A DNA stretch of 38,236 bases from Thermoplasmatota archaeon (GCA_016927555.1 JAFGML010000053.1:1-38236), one strand, 5' to 3'; positions 7,538-16,643 are shown, counted from the first letter of the stretch. Notes: generated by a model from the sequence alone, not told the origin. Numbers and translations are program-made.

Positions 7538-9775
7538 TCAGCCTACATACTGAGAAAACCACTGTACCCATCTCTGTTGGATGTCGTCGTAGTCAACACC
7601 ACCCGCCCTGGTTTTAGCTTCCTCAAGCAGCATCCAGAACGCATTGTTCACATCCCGCATCACAGGAGCCTCTAGCAGCGCCACATTACCCTGCGCGCGT
7701 TCGACTACTGTTTTTTTAATCCATGTCCTGAGCTTGATGTTCTGGAGTGCTTTTTCTACAGTGATCCCCCACTTCTGTGCTACTTTGATTACAATCTGCG
7801 ACTGCCCCATATCCAACAGATCAGTCGCCTGGAGTTCATCGCAGGACGTCTGATAGACCATCAGATTTTGAAAGACAGAGTCAGAATCTGGGTTGGTCGT
7901 CCACCCTGTCTTTGTGATTTCAGACAGCTGCGTGACCCGTCGTTTCCGCTCCATCCCACCCTCCACTCGTATCGGCGCGGCAATGACGATGCCGTCAACG
8001 GCTTTGAACGAGGTTGGTGGCACCCCGATGTCGTAGACCACACGCTCATACACATCCCGGGTTGTCGACCCATGGATGGTTCCCATGATGAGGTTCCCTG
8101 CGGCACCAATTCGCATCGCCTCAAACAGCACCTTGGCTTCCACCCCTCGCACCTCCCCAAGGACAAGGACAGACTCACCAAGACGCAGGGCAGTGCGTAA
8201 GGCATCAGTGGGATCCACCTCGCTTGATGCAGCACCCATCGACATCGACCGTGTGATCAAGGATTGAATCTTGTACCCCAGGTGTTGCAGCTGCTCCACT
8301 GGTATCTCCGCGGTATCCTCTATGGTCAGAATACGGAACCGCTGGGGGATCTCCAGCATCAGAGCACCAAGTAGCGACGTCTTCCCTGACCCCCTGCTGC
8401 CTGCGATGAGGAGAGACGCTTGTCCATCTACAAGAAAACTCAGCAGCCCTGCTGCCTCTGCAGAGATCATTCGGTTCGCGATGAAATGCGCCAGGGTCCA
8501 GGGGTGTTGGCGGTGTCGACGCAGTGCAAACGCTGTCCCCTTCGGCGTCAACGGATTCGCAATCGCGGCAACCCGCGTTGAAAACGTTCTGAGATCCATG
8601 TCAAGCACCGGGTTCGCTTCTGAGAACGCCCGGCCGCTCAGTGCCCTGAACCGCGACGCTAATGCATCAACATCACCAGGTGACAAGAAAATATTTGAGG
8701 TGTACTCTTCGCCATCAACCACGAGGTGAAGCGGGTTGTTGGTGACTGGTGCGTTGACGTAGATATCCTGAATGCGAGCATCGGAGAGCAGATCCTCCAA
8801 GATCCCTAACCCAGCAGTGTACCGGGCGAAGAGATCAGCGAGGTACTCCATGCGCTCCATGGAAAGCCTCAGATCAGACACCTGGATGAGTCGGCTGAGC
8901 ACCTGTCGACCGAAATGATGGAAATACTCACGAGAGGTCTCTGCATCAAGAAAGGATGCATCTTTCGGATGATGACGGGAGAGTTGTTCACGCACCCGCT
9001 CGAGGAGGTACAGCTCCTCGCGAGAGAGATCATACTCGGAGGGAACGACGAAGTAGAGTTTCTCCGGGCGGGTCTTCAACAGGTACAAACTGACATGCAA
9101 AGCCCGTCCCTGGCGCCCCTGAACATCATAGGATTCCAGGAACACCGCATCAGCTGGTGGCTCAAGATGAATGTATGAATCTATGAAACCGGGGCGGACG
9201 TAGGGTCTGATGTGCGTCGTGTAAAACACATCACTAGTGAGACTCTCCAGCGGGGGGAGTATCCGTAGGATGTCCGCTCGTTCCACAAGCGTGTGGAGGG
9301 TAGTTCTGAACTCTTGCATGCACTGTTGGCATGTGGTAATTGTGGATAGTGGTTGAGTGGTCAGGTCGTGAATCTTTGAAAGCGCCGCGACCGGATCAGC
9401 GTGTGCAAGGCTGAGAAGTGTAGTGAGCTGACGCTGTGGGTGCTGAAAGCACGTCTCGCACTCAGGGATTTCGACTCTTGAGACAAAACCAGTACTGCAG
9501 GTTTCGATTCCATCGATGAACCGCGTCAGGCAATGCAGAATATCAAGGTCGTTACCACTAAATACTTTCACTAACGCGTGGTTTAAGATGAGATGCTGAG
9601 CTCCGTATTCATGCTGCAGAATTGAGAACAGCTGAGACCGGCAGTACTGGTCTGAGAGGGTAGAGTTTCCCAAGGTACATGATCGGCAGTTCACGACGAT
9701 GGTCTTACGGTCTGCTCTCCGTTGTACGGTATATGGACAGGTATCCTGTACTTTGATTCTCCCAGACTCTCCCAT
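7538..9775 (-). CDS. Type II/IV secretion ATPase (TadA/FlaI/GspE family) with Cys-rich N-terminus
   Basis: A 745-residue motor ATPase that should power pilus assembly at the cytoplasmic membrane. The core has Walker A GSRGSGKTS (459-467), an acidic box TIEDTAEIP (485-493), Walker B LVLGEVRG (537-544) and the His box GTIHGS (565-570). The N-terminal 160 residues are unusual for the family: C30xxC33 plus C45, C106xxC109 and C149xxC152 look like zinc or iron-sulfur sites. The start at 9775 is the first ATG and lies just downstream of a divergent AT-rich promoter. The TadC-like partner follows after 4 nt, and the HerA-like ATPase diverges from the same promoter. Confidence 0.92.
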   Translation of the reverse strand: MGESGRIKVQDTCPYTVQRRADRKTIVVNCRSCTLGNSTLSDQYCRSQLFSILQHEYGAQHLILNHALVKVFSGNDLDILHCLTRFIDGIETCSTGFVSRVEIPECETCFQHPQRQLTTLLSLAHADPVAALSKIHDLTTQPLSTITTCQQCMQEFRTTLHTLVERADILRILPPLESLTSDVFYTTHIRPYVRPGFIDSYIHLEPPADAVFLESYDVQGRQGRALHVSLYLLKTRPEKLYFVVPSEYDLSREELYLLERVREQLSRHHPKDASFLDAETSREYFHHFGRQVLSRLIQVSDLRLSMERMEYLADLFARYTAGLGILEDLLSDARIQDIYVNAPVTNNPLHLVVDGEEYTSNIFLSPGDVDALASRFRALSGRAFSEANPVLDMDLRTFSTRVAAIANPLTPKGTAFALRRHRQHPWTLAHFIANRMISAEAAGLLSFLVDGQASLLIAGSRGSGKTSLLGALMLEIPQRFRILTIEDTAEIPVEQLQHLGYKIQSLITRSMSMGAASSEVDPTDALRTALRLGESVLVLGEVRGVEAKVLFEAMRIGAAGNLIMGTIHGSTTRDVYERVVYDIGVPPTSFKAVDGIVIAAPIRVEGGMERKRRVTQLSEITKTGWTTNPDSDSVFQNLMVYQTSCDELQATDLLDMGQSQIVIKVAQKWGITVEKALQNIKLRTWIKKTVVERAQGNVALLEAPVMRDVNNAFWMLLEEAKTRAGGVDYDDIQQRWVQWFSQYVG

Positions 9776-9829
9776 GCAAAAACTATATATTATAGTACAG
9801 ATATTATAAATAACTTTCTAAAAAAGCAA
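9776..9829. promoter_or_regulatory. Divergent promoter of the pilus/secretion locus
   Basis: Only 54 bases separate the two divergent starts. They contain two TATA-like elements, ACTATATATTATAG at 9782-9795 and ATTATAAATAAC at 9803-9814. The second is about 25 nt from 9830 on the plus strand and from about 9783 on the minus strand, so one element could serve both directions with little or no leader. Confidence 0.5.
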
Positions 9830-11158
9830 ATGTCTGGGAGGTACAGAAGTGTGTCTATGCTGGGAGAAGACTCACGGTCTGCGATGAATAGTACGCAGAA
9901 ACACTATGTTCTTGGACGCAGGGAACAACGAGCAGGTGCACTGCTCCATATTGGCTGCTACTATGCACTTGATGGTTCGCTTGGCGCACCTGTGTACGTG
10001 GACTGTGGGAAACCCCACATCATCCTGATCTGTGGGAAACGGGGGTATGGGAAGTCGTACACCATCGGAGTGTTGCTAGAGGAACTCGCCCAAGTTGAGC
10101 TACCGGTACGGCAGAAGCTCGGCACACTGGTCTTCGACACCTTAGGCATCTTCTGGACTATGCAACAGAAGAACCAGCAGGAAGCACGGCAGCTACAGCA
10201 CTGGAAGCTGTCAGCGCGTGGATATGACCTTCGGTTGTTTGTCCCAGAGAAACATCTGAATGAGTATCGATCACAGGGTGTGGATGCCGAGGCATTCTCC
10301 ATCCCCGTCTGTGCACTCTCCTCGTACCATTGGTGTCAGCTCTTTGGTCTGTCGCAGACCGACCCGCTGGGTATTGCGCTCACTAGAGCAGTCTGTGATC
10401 TTCAGTCCTCGGGCGCATCGTTCTCCATACCGGATATCGTTCGCTTTATTCACCACGACGATCGATGTGCACCCGTGATACAAGCGGCCGCAGAGAACTT
10501 TTTTTCGCTCGCAGACTCCTGGGGCATATTTACTCCAGAAGGTGTGCCACTGTCGACGTTGATTCAGCCGGGTACGCTCTCTGTTCTTGATTTCAGCTTG
10601 TTTCCAGGCACGCAGGTCAAGATGGTTCTTGCCTCGTTACTCGGGGAGCAACTCTTTGAGGAACGGGTACAGGAACGCAGACAGGATGAGCGACGGAACA
10701 TGGGCAAGACAATAAACAGGACTGGACTGCCGTTGGTGTGGCTGGTGATGGATGAGGCACAGCTGTTTGTCCCCCTGGGGACCACCACAATCAGCAAAGA
10801 GGTGTTCATCAACCTGTGGATGCGGCAGGGCAGACAACCAGGTCTCTCCTTGATTCTGGCGACGCAACGACCAAGCGCCCTTGACCCTGAAGTGCTCTCC
10901 CACAGTGATCTCATCCTCTGTCATCGACTGACCGCGCAGGAGGATATCGATGCGCTCAGCCGGATACGACCGACGTATCTGCATGGCGACATCAAGGAAG
11001 CACTCAAGAAAATCGGTGAGGAGAGAGGTGTCGCGCTGCTCATCGATGACACCTCTGAATCATCGCATATCATCAAGATTAGGCCACGGCGCTCCTGGCA
11101 TGGTGGTGCTGATGCTACGGCATACCGCAGTGAGCCAGACCACTCGACACAGAGGTGA
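9830..11158 (+). CDS. HerA/VirB4-like DUF87 ATPase
   Basis: A 442-residue soluble ATPase with Walker A GKRGYGKS (69-76), Walker B LVWLVMDEAQ (302-311) and the sensor stretch LILATQRPS (341-349). The family pumps DNA or moves macromolecules as hexamers. Divergence from the pilus ATPase and a GTGA overlap with the pilin-like gene suggest a job in pilus or secretion function rather than DNA repair, where HerA would sit beside NurA. The open frame extends upstream to 9722, but that part overlaps the divergent gene and promoter. ATG 9830 fits a leaderless transcript, while GTG 9851 has GGGAGGT about 9 nt ahead and is an alternative. Confidence 0.85.
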   Translation: MSGRYRSVSMLGEDSRSAMNSTQKHYVLGRREQRAGALLHIGCYYALDGSLGAPVYVDCGKPHIILICGKRGYGKSYTIGVLLEELAQVELPVRQKLGTLVFDTLGIFWTMQQKNQQEARQLQHWKLSARGYDLRLFVPEKHLNEYRSQGVDAEAFSIPVCALSSYHWCQLFGLSQTDPLGIALTRAVCDLQSSGASFSIPDIVRFIHHDDRCAPVIQAAAENFFSLADSWGIFTPEGVPLSTLIQPGTLSVLDFSLFPGTQVKMVLASLLGEQLFEERVQERRQDERRNMGKTINRTGLPLVWLVMDEAQLFVPLGTTTISKEVFINLWMRQGRQPGLSLILATQRPSALDPEVLSHSDLILCHRLTAQEDIDALSRIRPTYLHGDIKEALKKIGEERGVALLIDDTSESSHIIKIRPRRSWHGGADATAYRSEPDHSTQR

Positions 11159-11742
11159 AGCTGGTGGTACGACCATGGGACAACGAGGCAGTCGAGATGA
11201 TCCCGCTGCGCATGATCATGAGTGTTGCCATCATCGCTGCCATGAGCGTAATGATCGCTGTCGGCTACCAGCAGTACACTATAATGTGTTCAGAGGCCAT
11301 GGTGACCAATGACCTCTCTGCGTTTCAAGCTGAGCTGACGACGCTGCTCGCCAGTGGCGTTCCACGGGATGTGAACCAACAAGGTGCAGGGAACGGCACC
11401 ATTCGTGTGCATACCTTCCGCCTCCCGGATTCACTGGTGTACCTTGCGTTTGGCGTCGACCCTGATCCAGACAACATAGGGGAGCGGTCCACAGGACTCT
11501 GTGAAGATGGCGCGATGATGTGTTTCCGAGTACAGGGGGGCAGTAAGCACATCCGCTGGGTCCCTCACAGTGCATACAGATTTCGAGAAGGAATCTACGC
11601 TGACGGAACCTGGGTACTCAACACACCTGCCCAAGGCCATATCGTGACACAAGCAGGATCCCATACCTTGGTTGTTGAGCTTGTGAACCACAACGGCCAG
11701 TTGTACCTGCTGCTGCATGCGACAGATCAATTCACTCCATAG
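11155..11742 (+). CDS. Pilin-like single-pass surface protein (paralogue of the 28390 gene)
   Basis: It starts with GTG at 11155, overlapping the previous stop as GTGA, so it is translationally coupled to the HerA-like ATPase. The 195 residues comprise a short N-terminus with NEAVEMIPLRM, one membrane helix (about 17-39) and an extracytoplasmic beta-rich domain. The layout matches archaeal type IV pilin-like proteins with class III signal peptides, but I see no textbook cleavage site. It aligns by eye with the product of 28390: [E/D]AV..[IL]PL before the helix, then LVYLAFG against LRYAVFG, ADGT against TDGT, and HTLVVEL against YTLAIEL near the end. A role as pilus subunit or substrate of the adjacent motor is inference. 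Confidence 0.65.
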   Translation: MKLVVRPWDNEAVEMIPLRMIMSVAIIAAMSVMIAVGYQQYTIMCSEAMVTNDLSAFQAELTTLLASGVPRDVNQQGAGNGTIRVHTFRLPDSLVYLAFGVDPDPDNIGERSTGLCEDGAMMCFRVQGGSKHIRWVPHSAYRFREGIYADGTWVLNTPAQGHIVTQAGSHTLVVELVNHNGQLYLLLHATDQFTP

Positions 11743-11840
11743 TACGCAACATGGCAACGAGGTGTTCTGACCATCCGACCTCTCATACAGTACGATGTGC
11801 TGAACAACCTTCCCTCGTCCCTCTGTTGTCGATACGACAA

Positions 11841-11850
11841 GGTATAAAAA
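11841..11850 (+). promoter_or_regulatory. TATA box upstream of the LuxE-like operon
   Basis: GGTATAAAAA lies 62-71 nt before the ATG at 11912. Initiation about 25 nt downstream would give a leader of roughly 40 nt. The rest of the 169-base gap (11743-11911) shows no gene. Confidence 0.5.
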
Positions 11851-11911
11851 ACCCTTGCAATTCTCTTACCTACGGCAATCCGAACGGAAACGGAACAGCG
11901 GTGTCTGACCT

Positions 11912-13294
11912 ATGGTGAATCAAGACTATCAGGACTATATGAAGCGGTTTGATCAACAAGTCAGTAAGTACATCCCCTCAAAGGAGGCATGGACCCCAGT
12001 TGATGACGCGCTGTACACCCCACCGGACTTATTCCGCATCCCTCTGAAAGACGCAGCGGAGATGCAGCTGAACTCCATTAAGTACAGTTTCACCCATCAC
12101 TACACCCATAATAGGACGTATCAGAAGTTTTGTCAAGACCATAGCTTCTCACCGGCTGATCTGAAGACATACGATGACCTTGAGAAAATCCCTTTGATCC
12201 CAGACACATTCTTCAAGGATTATCCCCTGGGTAAGGATTTTGCACTCTGGCTTGGAAATATTTTCACTGGTTCGCTGCCGCGTATTGTCATTAAACAAGC
12301 GCATCCAACGTTCGATGAGGTCATCAACGCCTTCAATGCCTCAGGTATGGCTGTCGCCTACAGTAGTGGCACCAGCGGGCGTCACACGTTCATCCCCCGT
12401 GATCAACGCACGTTCTGTCTATCAGAGTATGCCGTGGCTAAGTCCGTCATCAGTATGATCTACCCGTTGTGGGAACCATCGATGCATGGGTACCTGCTCA
12501 TGCCGAATCCGAAGAAAACCAATGTGTACGCCGGGAAAGTCTGCACGATTTATTTTGATGCGATTCAGGATGTCCGCGTCGCTATAGACCGTGATATCTC
12601 TACAGAGCTCATCCGCATGACGATGTCTGGTCAGAAAGGCTTGAAGAGCACGGTGGTGAAGTATTTTGCGAAACGCGAGTCAGAGAAAATGGTGTCTGAG
12701 ATCATCCGCTGGCTGGAGTACCATGATAAAACCAATGAGAAGATCGCTTTGGTGGGGGCTCCTTTCATTATTTCTGCTGTCATGAAGCGCTTGGACCATG
12801 ACGGGAGGTCCTTTGATTTCGGTGACCGTGGTGGTGTGGCCACGGGTGGCGGATGGAAGGCGTACGAAGGGTTGCGTGTGCCTGTGGCTGAGTTCCGCAC
12901 GCAGGTTGAAAAAATCCTAGGGATTCCTCAGAAATTCTGTCTTGATATCTATGGGATGGTGGAGGGGAACGGCTGGATGGTGCACTGCCCTGAGGGGCAC
13001 TACCTGCACTCGCCGTACTCATACTATAAACCACTTGTTCTCGACGACGAGTACCACCCTGTGGGGTATGGTGAGTGGGGGCGGTTCGCGTTCCTTGATG
13101 CCGCCGCGTTGAGTTACCCTGGTTTCATCGTCTCAGGGGACAAAGTCCGGATGTTGGAGCACTGTCCGGTGTGTGACCGTCCTGGGCCGGTGCTGGAGCC
13201 TGAGATAAAGAGAGCTGCTGGTGAAGAAATCCGAGGGTGTGCTGAGGAAGTCCGGCGGATGCTCTCCGTGGATCTGAAGAAAGGCGAGACCTAG
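11912..13294 (+). CDS. LuxE/PaaK-like acyl-adenylating enzyme
   Basis: A 460-residue soluble protein of the LuxE (acyl-protein synthetase) and phenylacetate-CoA ligase-like group. These activate a carboxylic acid as an acyl-adenylate and pass it to a Cys or CoA. The AMP-binding loop AYSSGTSGRHTF is at 149-160. GVATGGGWKAYEG and DIYGMVEGNGW follow at the expected mid-to-late positions, and the C-terminal HCPVCDRPGP (417-426) resembles the CxCGRxG region of the family. No LuxC-type reductase or luciferase is nearby, so light production is not suggested. It leads an operon with a transglutaminase-like protein (1-nt gap) and a transporter. The acyl substrate and acceptor are unknown. Confidence 0.8.
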   Translation: MVNQDYQDYMKRFDQQVSKYIPSKEAWTPVDDALYTPPDLFRIPLKDAAEMQLNSIKYSFTHHYTHNRTYQKFCQDHSFSPADLKTYDDLEKIPLIPDTFFKDYPLGKDFALWLGNIFTGSLPRIVIKQAHPTFDEVINAFNASGMAVAYSSGTSGRHTFIPRDQRTFCLSEYAVAKSVISMIYPLWEPSMHGYLLMPNPKKTNVYAGKVCTIYFDAIQDVRVAIDRDISTELIRMTMSGQKGLKSTVVKYFAKRESEKMVSEIIRWLEYHDKTNEKIALVGAPFIISAVMKRLDHDGRSFDFGDRGGVATGGGWKAYEGLRVPVAEFRTQVEKILGIPQKFCLDIYGMVEGNGWMVHCPEGHYLHSPYSYYKPLVLDDEYHPVGYGEWGRFAFLDAAALSYPGFIVSGDKVRMLEHCPVCDRPGPVLEPEIKRAAGEEIRGCAEEVRRMLSVDLKKGET

Positions 13295-13295
13295 T

Positions 13296-14285
13296 ATGCT
13301 GACCCCCTGGGACATCAAGCGCAAGGAGATGGTGCCACCGCTCCACATGGTTAAGATGAACATCGGTGGTGCGTTTTTTCTCATGAAAGTCCTGCTGTTT
13401 AATCTAAGGACATTGAAAGCATTGAAAAGTACACCTGGGAGAACTGTCTATCAGCGACCGAGGCCATCGTACAGGCTGCCAGCGTACACCCCTGCGATGA
13501 AGTCCTGTGTGTCGAAGGAGAAATACCTCAGACCAACCATGTTCTGTAACTGTCAGGCACCTGAGATCATCGCACTAGCGCATCAACTCGGTGCGTCTAG
13601 GAGGAAGGACCGGGAGTTCGCTGAGGCTGCCTTTGAGTTCGCAAAGCGACAAATCATCCTTGAGATCATCCCGTTAGATGATGTGGATGCGGTGCTACGT
13701 CGCGGTACCGGTACTTGTATCCATAAGATCTCTGTGTTCATCGCGCTCTGTCGTGCCGCTGGGATTCCAGCCCGGTTCAAGTTCTTCGCACTCACCATGC
13801 TGGACAACTGGATGGCACCCGCTATGGAGCATGCGCCGCTGATGAAGCAGTGGTACGACGCCATGGGGTACTTCTTACTGCATGGCGAGGGTGAAGCATT
13901 CATCGATGGAGCCTGGGTGACCGCGGATGTCGGAGCGGAGCCGCAACGGCAGGCAGCCTCTTGGATGCCGGTGACGAAACTGGGTGAAGACTCTGCTGGG
14001 CTGTGGTTGTTTCCGATCCCGGGGACCACGTTTTGCCGTGAGTCCATCCCTCTTGGTCTAGGGATTCCCTCTCGTGTGCTGATGAACCACCTGGTGCCAA
14101 ACTCGGTGGCGGGTATTAACATCGGGATTCTTGAGCAGATAGCGATGGGGCAACGACGTATCGAGGAGTGTGGTGGGGAGGAAGCCTATGATGCAGAGGC
14201 CCGGAAACGGCACCGTCAGAAGGCACCAAAAGCAGATTTGGTGAAAGATCATGAGAGCATCGTGTTTGAGGAGGAGGGAACATGA
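13296..14285 (+). CDS. Transglutaminase-like cysteine protein (intact Cys-His-Asp)
   Basis: A 329-residue protein with a transglutaminase-like core. Cys141 in RRGTGTCIHK starts a helix, His196 lies in LLHGEGEAFIDG and Asp211 in WVTADVG, spaced as in the catalytic triad. Such folds cut, crosslink or transfer amides, and some act on cell-envelope peptides. The N-terminal 130 residues are conserved with the paralogue at 16644 (YLRP.. then CN and PE..ALAH.LGA) but match no domain I recognise. No signal peptide is evident, so it is probably cytoplasmic. The start is 1 nt after the LuxE-like stop, and its own stop overlaps the transporter start (ATGA). It is probably enzymatically active, with an unknown substrate. 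Confidence 0.78.
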   Translation: MLTPWDIKRKEMVPPLHMVKMNIGGAFFLMKVLLFNLRTLKALKSTPGRTVYQRPRPSYRLPAYTPAMKSCVSKEKYLRPTMFCNCQAPEIIALAHQLGASRRKDREFAEAAFEFAKRQIILEIIPLDDVDAVLRRGTGTCIHKISVFIALCRAAGIPARFKFFALTMLDNWMAPAMEHAPLMKQWYDAMGYFLLHGEGEAFIDGAWVTADVGAEPQRQAASWMPVTKLGEDSAGLWLFPIPGTTFCRESIPLGLGIPSRVLMNHLVPNSVAGINIGILEQIAMGQRRIEECGGEEAYDAEARKRHRQKAPKADLVKDHESIVFEEEGT

Positions 14286-15577
14286 ATCAACTGGTCCGTC
14301 GTTTTATATCGTCCGTGAAATACTTTGGTCCTGGGGCAATCCTTGCATCGATGACTATTGGAGCAGGCAATATCGTCCTGGCACCACGGGTTGGCGCATG
14401 GGCGTTACCAGCGTACTCCGCGTTGTGGATTGTGACGTTTGCAGTAGTCACGAAAGGACTGACTGCGTACATGGCCACGCGATACTCATTGCTTTCCGGG
14501 GAGCACATCATGACGTTGTTTGCCCGTGTGCGTCCTCGTGGGTGGATCAACATTGTGTCGATCATCATCGGGTTTGCGTTGCTGCCGTTTATGATAGCGA
14601 CGTTTCTGACGATCCTTGGGAATGTCGTCACGTCACTGACCAATGTCGGCAACTATTTGGTCTGGGGTGTCGGCATCGGGCTGGCGATCGCCTGCCTCGG
14701 GTTTGTCGGGACCTTACGTGTCATGGAGGTTGTACAATTAGTCTGCGCGGTGTTTCTAGCTCTCGGCGCAGTGGTTGCCGTGTTCGTGGTGCACCCGGAC
14801 TGGCTGCAGGTTATCCAAGGGTTATTTACGGTTCACATCCCGCAGGTTGCCACGTGGGTGACCGCTGAAGACATTGTGACCGTGCCGGTGATGTTGCAGG
14901 TGGCAGCAGTGTATGGGACGATGAATGGGGTGTATCCGGATTTCACGGCCTACATCGCCTGGTGGCGGCAGAAAACGAAAGAGCAGAAAATCCCGCTGAA
15001 GTCACAGGAACTCTCTGGCATGAAGATGGATTTGTTCCTCTCGTTGCTCATTGTGGCGTTCTTTACCGTCGCGTTCATGGTGGCAGGCACCGTCATTCTT
15101 GGGCAGAAGCAGCTGGTTCCAAATGGGGTTGATTTGATTTCAACGCAACGTGAGATTTACTCGGCGATCAACCCGTTCATCGGTGTGTACTTGTATCCGC
15201 TTGCGGTGCTGGTGGTGATTGGTGGGACGATTTACGCAGGCATGGATGCCGTGCCACGGATGATTAAATCCTGGGCAGACCCGTTGAGCACACGAGTACA
15301 GAAAGTGAGTTTTAAACGTTTTCAAGGGTACATCGTGCTGTACCTTCTGTTCGTCAGTCTTCCGTTGATGGTGATAGAGAAACCTATCATTCTAATGACC
15401 CTGTACCTGCTGATGACCGGGGTGTTTGGGATGGGGCTGCTGGGATGGGGTGCGTTGTGGGCGAATCAACGCCATCTGCCGAAAGACCAGCGGTTTGGAA
15501 AAGGAATGGTGTTGATTTACCTGATCAGCAACATTGTTGTCACGGTGTTTATTGTCGCGATTTTAGTCATCAGATAG
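14282..15577 (+). CDS. Nramp-related transporter lacking the DPGN metal motif
   Basis: A 431-residue membrane protein with about 11 hydrophobic helices. Its first helix, YFGPGAILASMTIGAGNIVL, is clearly Nramp-like (GPGxLxA...xPGN), and the family normally carries Mn2+ or Fe2+ with protons. The DPGN metal-binding motif is GAGN here (27-30), so the ligand Asp is missing and I do not recognise the MPH motif of helix 6. Related Nramp-like clades carry other substrates such as Mg2+ or small organics, so metal transport should not be assumed. Coupling to the transglutaminase-like gene (ATGA overlap, GGAGGGA ribosome site) suggests it moves the substrate or product of that pathway. Its end overlaps the convergent epimerase by 8 nt. 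Confidence 0.82.
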   Translation: MNQLVRRFISSVKYFGPGAILASMTIGAGNIVLAPRVGAWALPAYSALWIVTFAVVTKGLTAYMATRYSLLSGEHIMTLFARVRPRGWINIVSIIIGFALLPFMIATFLTILGNVVTSLTNVGNYLVWGVGIGLAIACLGFVGTLRVMEVVQLVCAVFLALGAVVAVFVVHPDWLQVIQGLFTVHIPQVATWVTAEDIVTVPVMLQVAAVYGTMNGVYPDFTAYIAWWRQKTKEQKIPLKSQELSGMKMDLFLSLLIVAFFTVAFMVAGTVILGQKQLVPNGVDLISTQREIYSAINPFIGVYLYPLAVLVVIGGTIYAGMDAVPRMIKSWADPLSTRVQKVSFKRFQGYIVLYLLFVSLPLMVIEKPIILMTLYLLMTGVFGMGLLGWGALWANQRHLPKDQRFGKGMVLIYLISNIVVTVFIVAILVIR

Positions 15578-16562
15578 TTGTTGCGGATGATTCGTGCTGG
15601 TACCAGCTCACGAGATCATTGATGGTTGTCTGCATGCTGTACCGAGGGGTGTAGTGTAACTCGTGGTGTGCGTTGGTGATATCCAAAAGGCGGGTATGCC
15701 CAAGGACTTTCACTTTATGCCGAGTGAGTGGCGGATCAGGTTTTCCCCGTAGCATCCAGAGTCCTTCAGCAACACTTGCGAGGATGTACGCTGTGGTGTA
15801 GGACCGTGTTTTCGTTGGTGCTGGTACATGTAATGCTTCTGCGAGTGTCTCCAGCAGCTGTCGTGGGGTGCTATCAAAGCTTTTCACGTTGTACGCACGA
15901 CCCTGTGCTGCTGACGTCTCACCAGCGAGCCGTAGGCAAGAGGCGACATCACGTCCATCAGAAATAGAGATCTGTTGGTAGCCCTGCCCAACGTAGAACA
16001 GTCTGCCTTTGGTGAGGGCGTTGATGAGAAACGGTGCGATCATGGTGTCACGTGGGCCGGTGACGAGTGGTGAACGTACCGCAGTCACCATCATGGTGTG
16101 TCTCTTTCCGTACTCCCAGAGGAGGTCTTCCGCTTGTCGTTTTGATTCTCCGTACTTCGCTGTCGGATGTGTCGGGTACTCCTCGGTGATGCGCTGTATG
16201 GTGTTTGGAAATCCATACACCGCAGCGGAGCTCATCAATACAACGCGTGGTACTTTACAGTCTACGCAAGCATCAAGAAGATTTCGTGTACCGTAGACGT
16301 TCACTTCATCAAAGAGTCGTTTCGGTCCCCAGTCCCGTGGGAGTGCAGCGACGTGGAACACGACATCGACGTTTGTACACGCGGGCAGCAGTGAGTGTTT
16401 GTCTGTGAGGTCACCGACGACGCATCCAATAGTTTTTCCATTAAGACCTGTGGTGTTACTGGTCCGCCGTCGTAGCACACGTACGTGATACCCCTGTCCG
16501 ATGAGCTCATCGACGAGATGACTGCCGATGAACCCTGTTCCCCCTGTCACAAGCGCCTGCAT
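15570..16562 (-). CDS. NAD(P)-dependent epimerase/dehydratase (extended SDR)
   Basis: A 330-residue cytoplasmic oxidoreductase of the extended short-chain dehydrogenase type. It has a Rossmann loop GGTGFIGSH at the N-terminus, SSAAVYG before the active site and the catalytic YGESK (YxxxK). The C-terminal half is that of nucleotide-sugar epimerases and 3-beta-hydroxysteroid or dihydroflavonol-type reductases, and the sequence alone does not settle the substrate. I start at the ATG at 16562 (MQALVTGG); 16571 is an alternative. The open frame to 16643 runs into the divergent promoter. It lies convergent to the Nramp-like gene and divergent from the second transglutaminase-like gene, inside the unusual cluster. 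Confidence 0.88.
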   Translation of the reverse strand: MQALVTGGTGFIGSHLVDELIGQGYHVRVLRRRTSNTTGLNGKTIGCVVGDLTDKHSLLPACTNVDVVFHVAALPRDWGPKRLFDEVNVYGTRNLLDACVDCKVPRVVLMSSAAVYGFPNTIQRITEEYPTHPTAKYGESKRQAEDLLWEYGKRHTMMVTAVRSPLVTGPRDTMIAPFLINALTKGRLFYVGQGYQQISISDGRDVASCLRLAGETSAAQGRAYNVKSFDSTPRQLLETLAEALHVPAPTKTRSYTTAYILASVAEGLWMLRGKPDPPLTRHKVKVLGHTRLLDITNAHHELHYTPRYSMQTTINDLVSWYQHESSATTI

Positions 16563-16604
16563 CGTGGCCATGAATCTGGTTCTGTATACAAAAACTATGT
16601 GGAA

Positions 16605-16615
16605 AAGATAATATG
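16605..16615. promoter_or_regulatory. Shared divergent TATA element
   Basis: The A/T stretch AAGATAATATG lies in the 81-base gap between the divergent epimerase and the second transglutaminase-like gene. It is about 30-40 nt from either start, consistent with short leaders in both directions. Confidence 0.4.
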
Positions 16616-16643
16616 CTGCTTGTGTTTCTCCCAGAGTGGTCAT

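Noticed and set aside
9722-9829. Upstream extension of the HerA-like ATPase frame
   Set aside because: It overlaps the 5' end of the divergent ATPase gene and the shared promoter, and family similarity begins after 9830.
11912-13294. Possible bioluminescence (lux) function
   Set aside because: Only a LuxE-like protein is present. No luciferase, fatty acid reductase or acyltransferase occurs nearby, and LuxE relatives act in many other pathways.
14251-14868. 205-codon plus-strand open frame
   Set aside because: It lies inside the Nramp-like gene in another frame, is rich in Cys, Arg and His, and has no hydrophobic pattern, as expected for a shadow frame.
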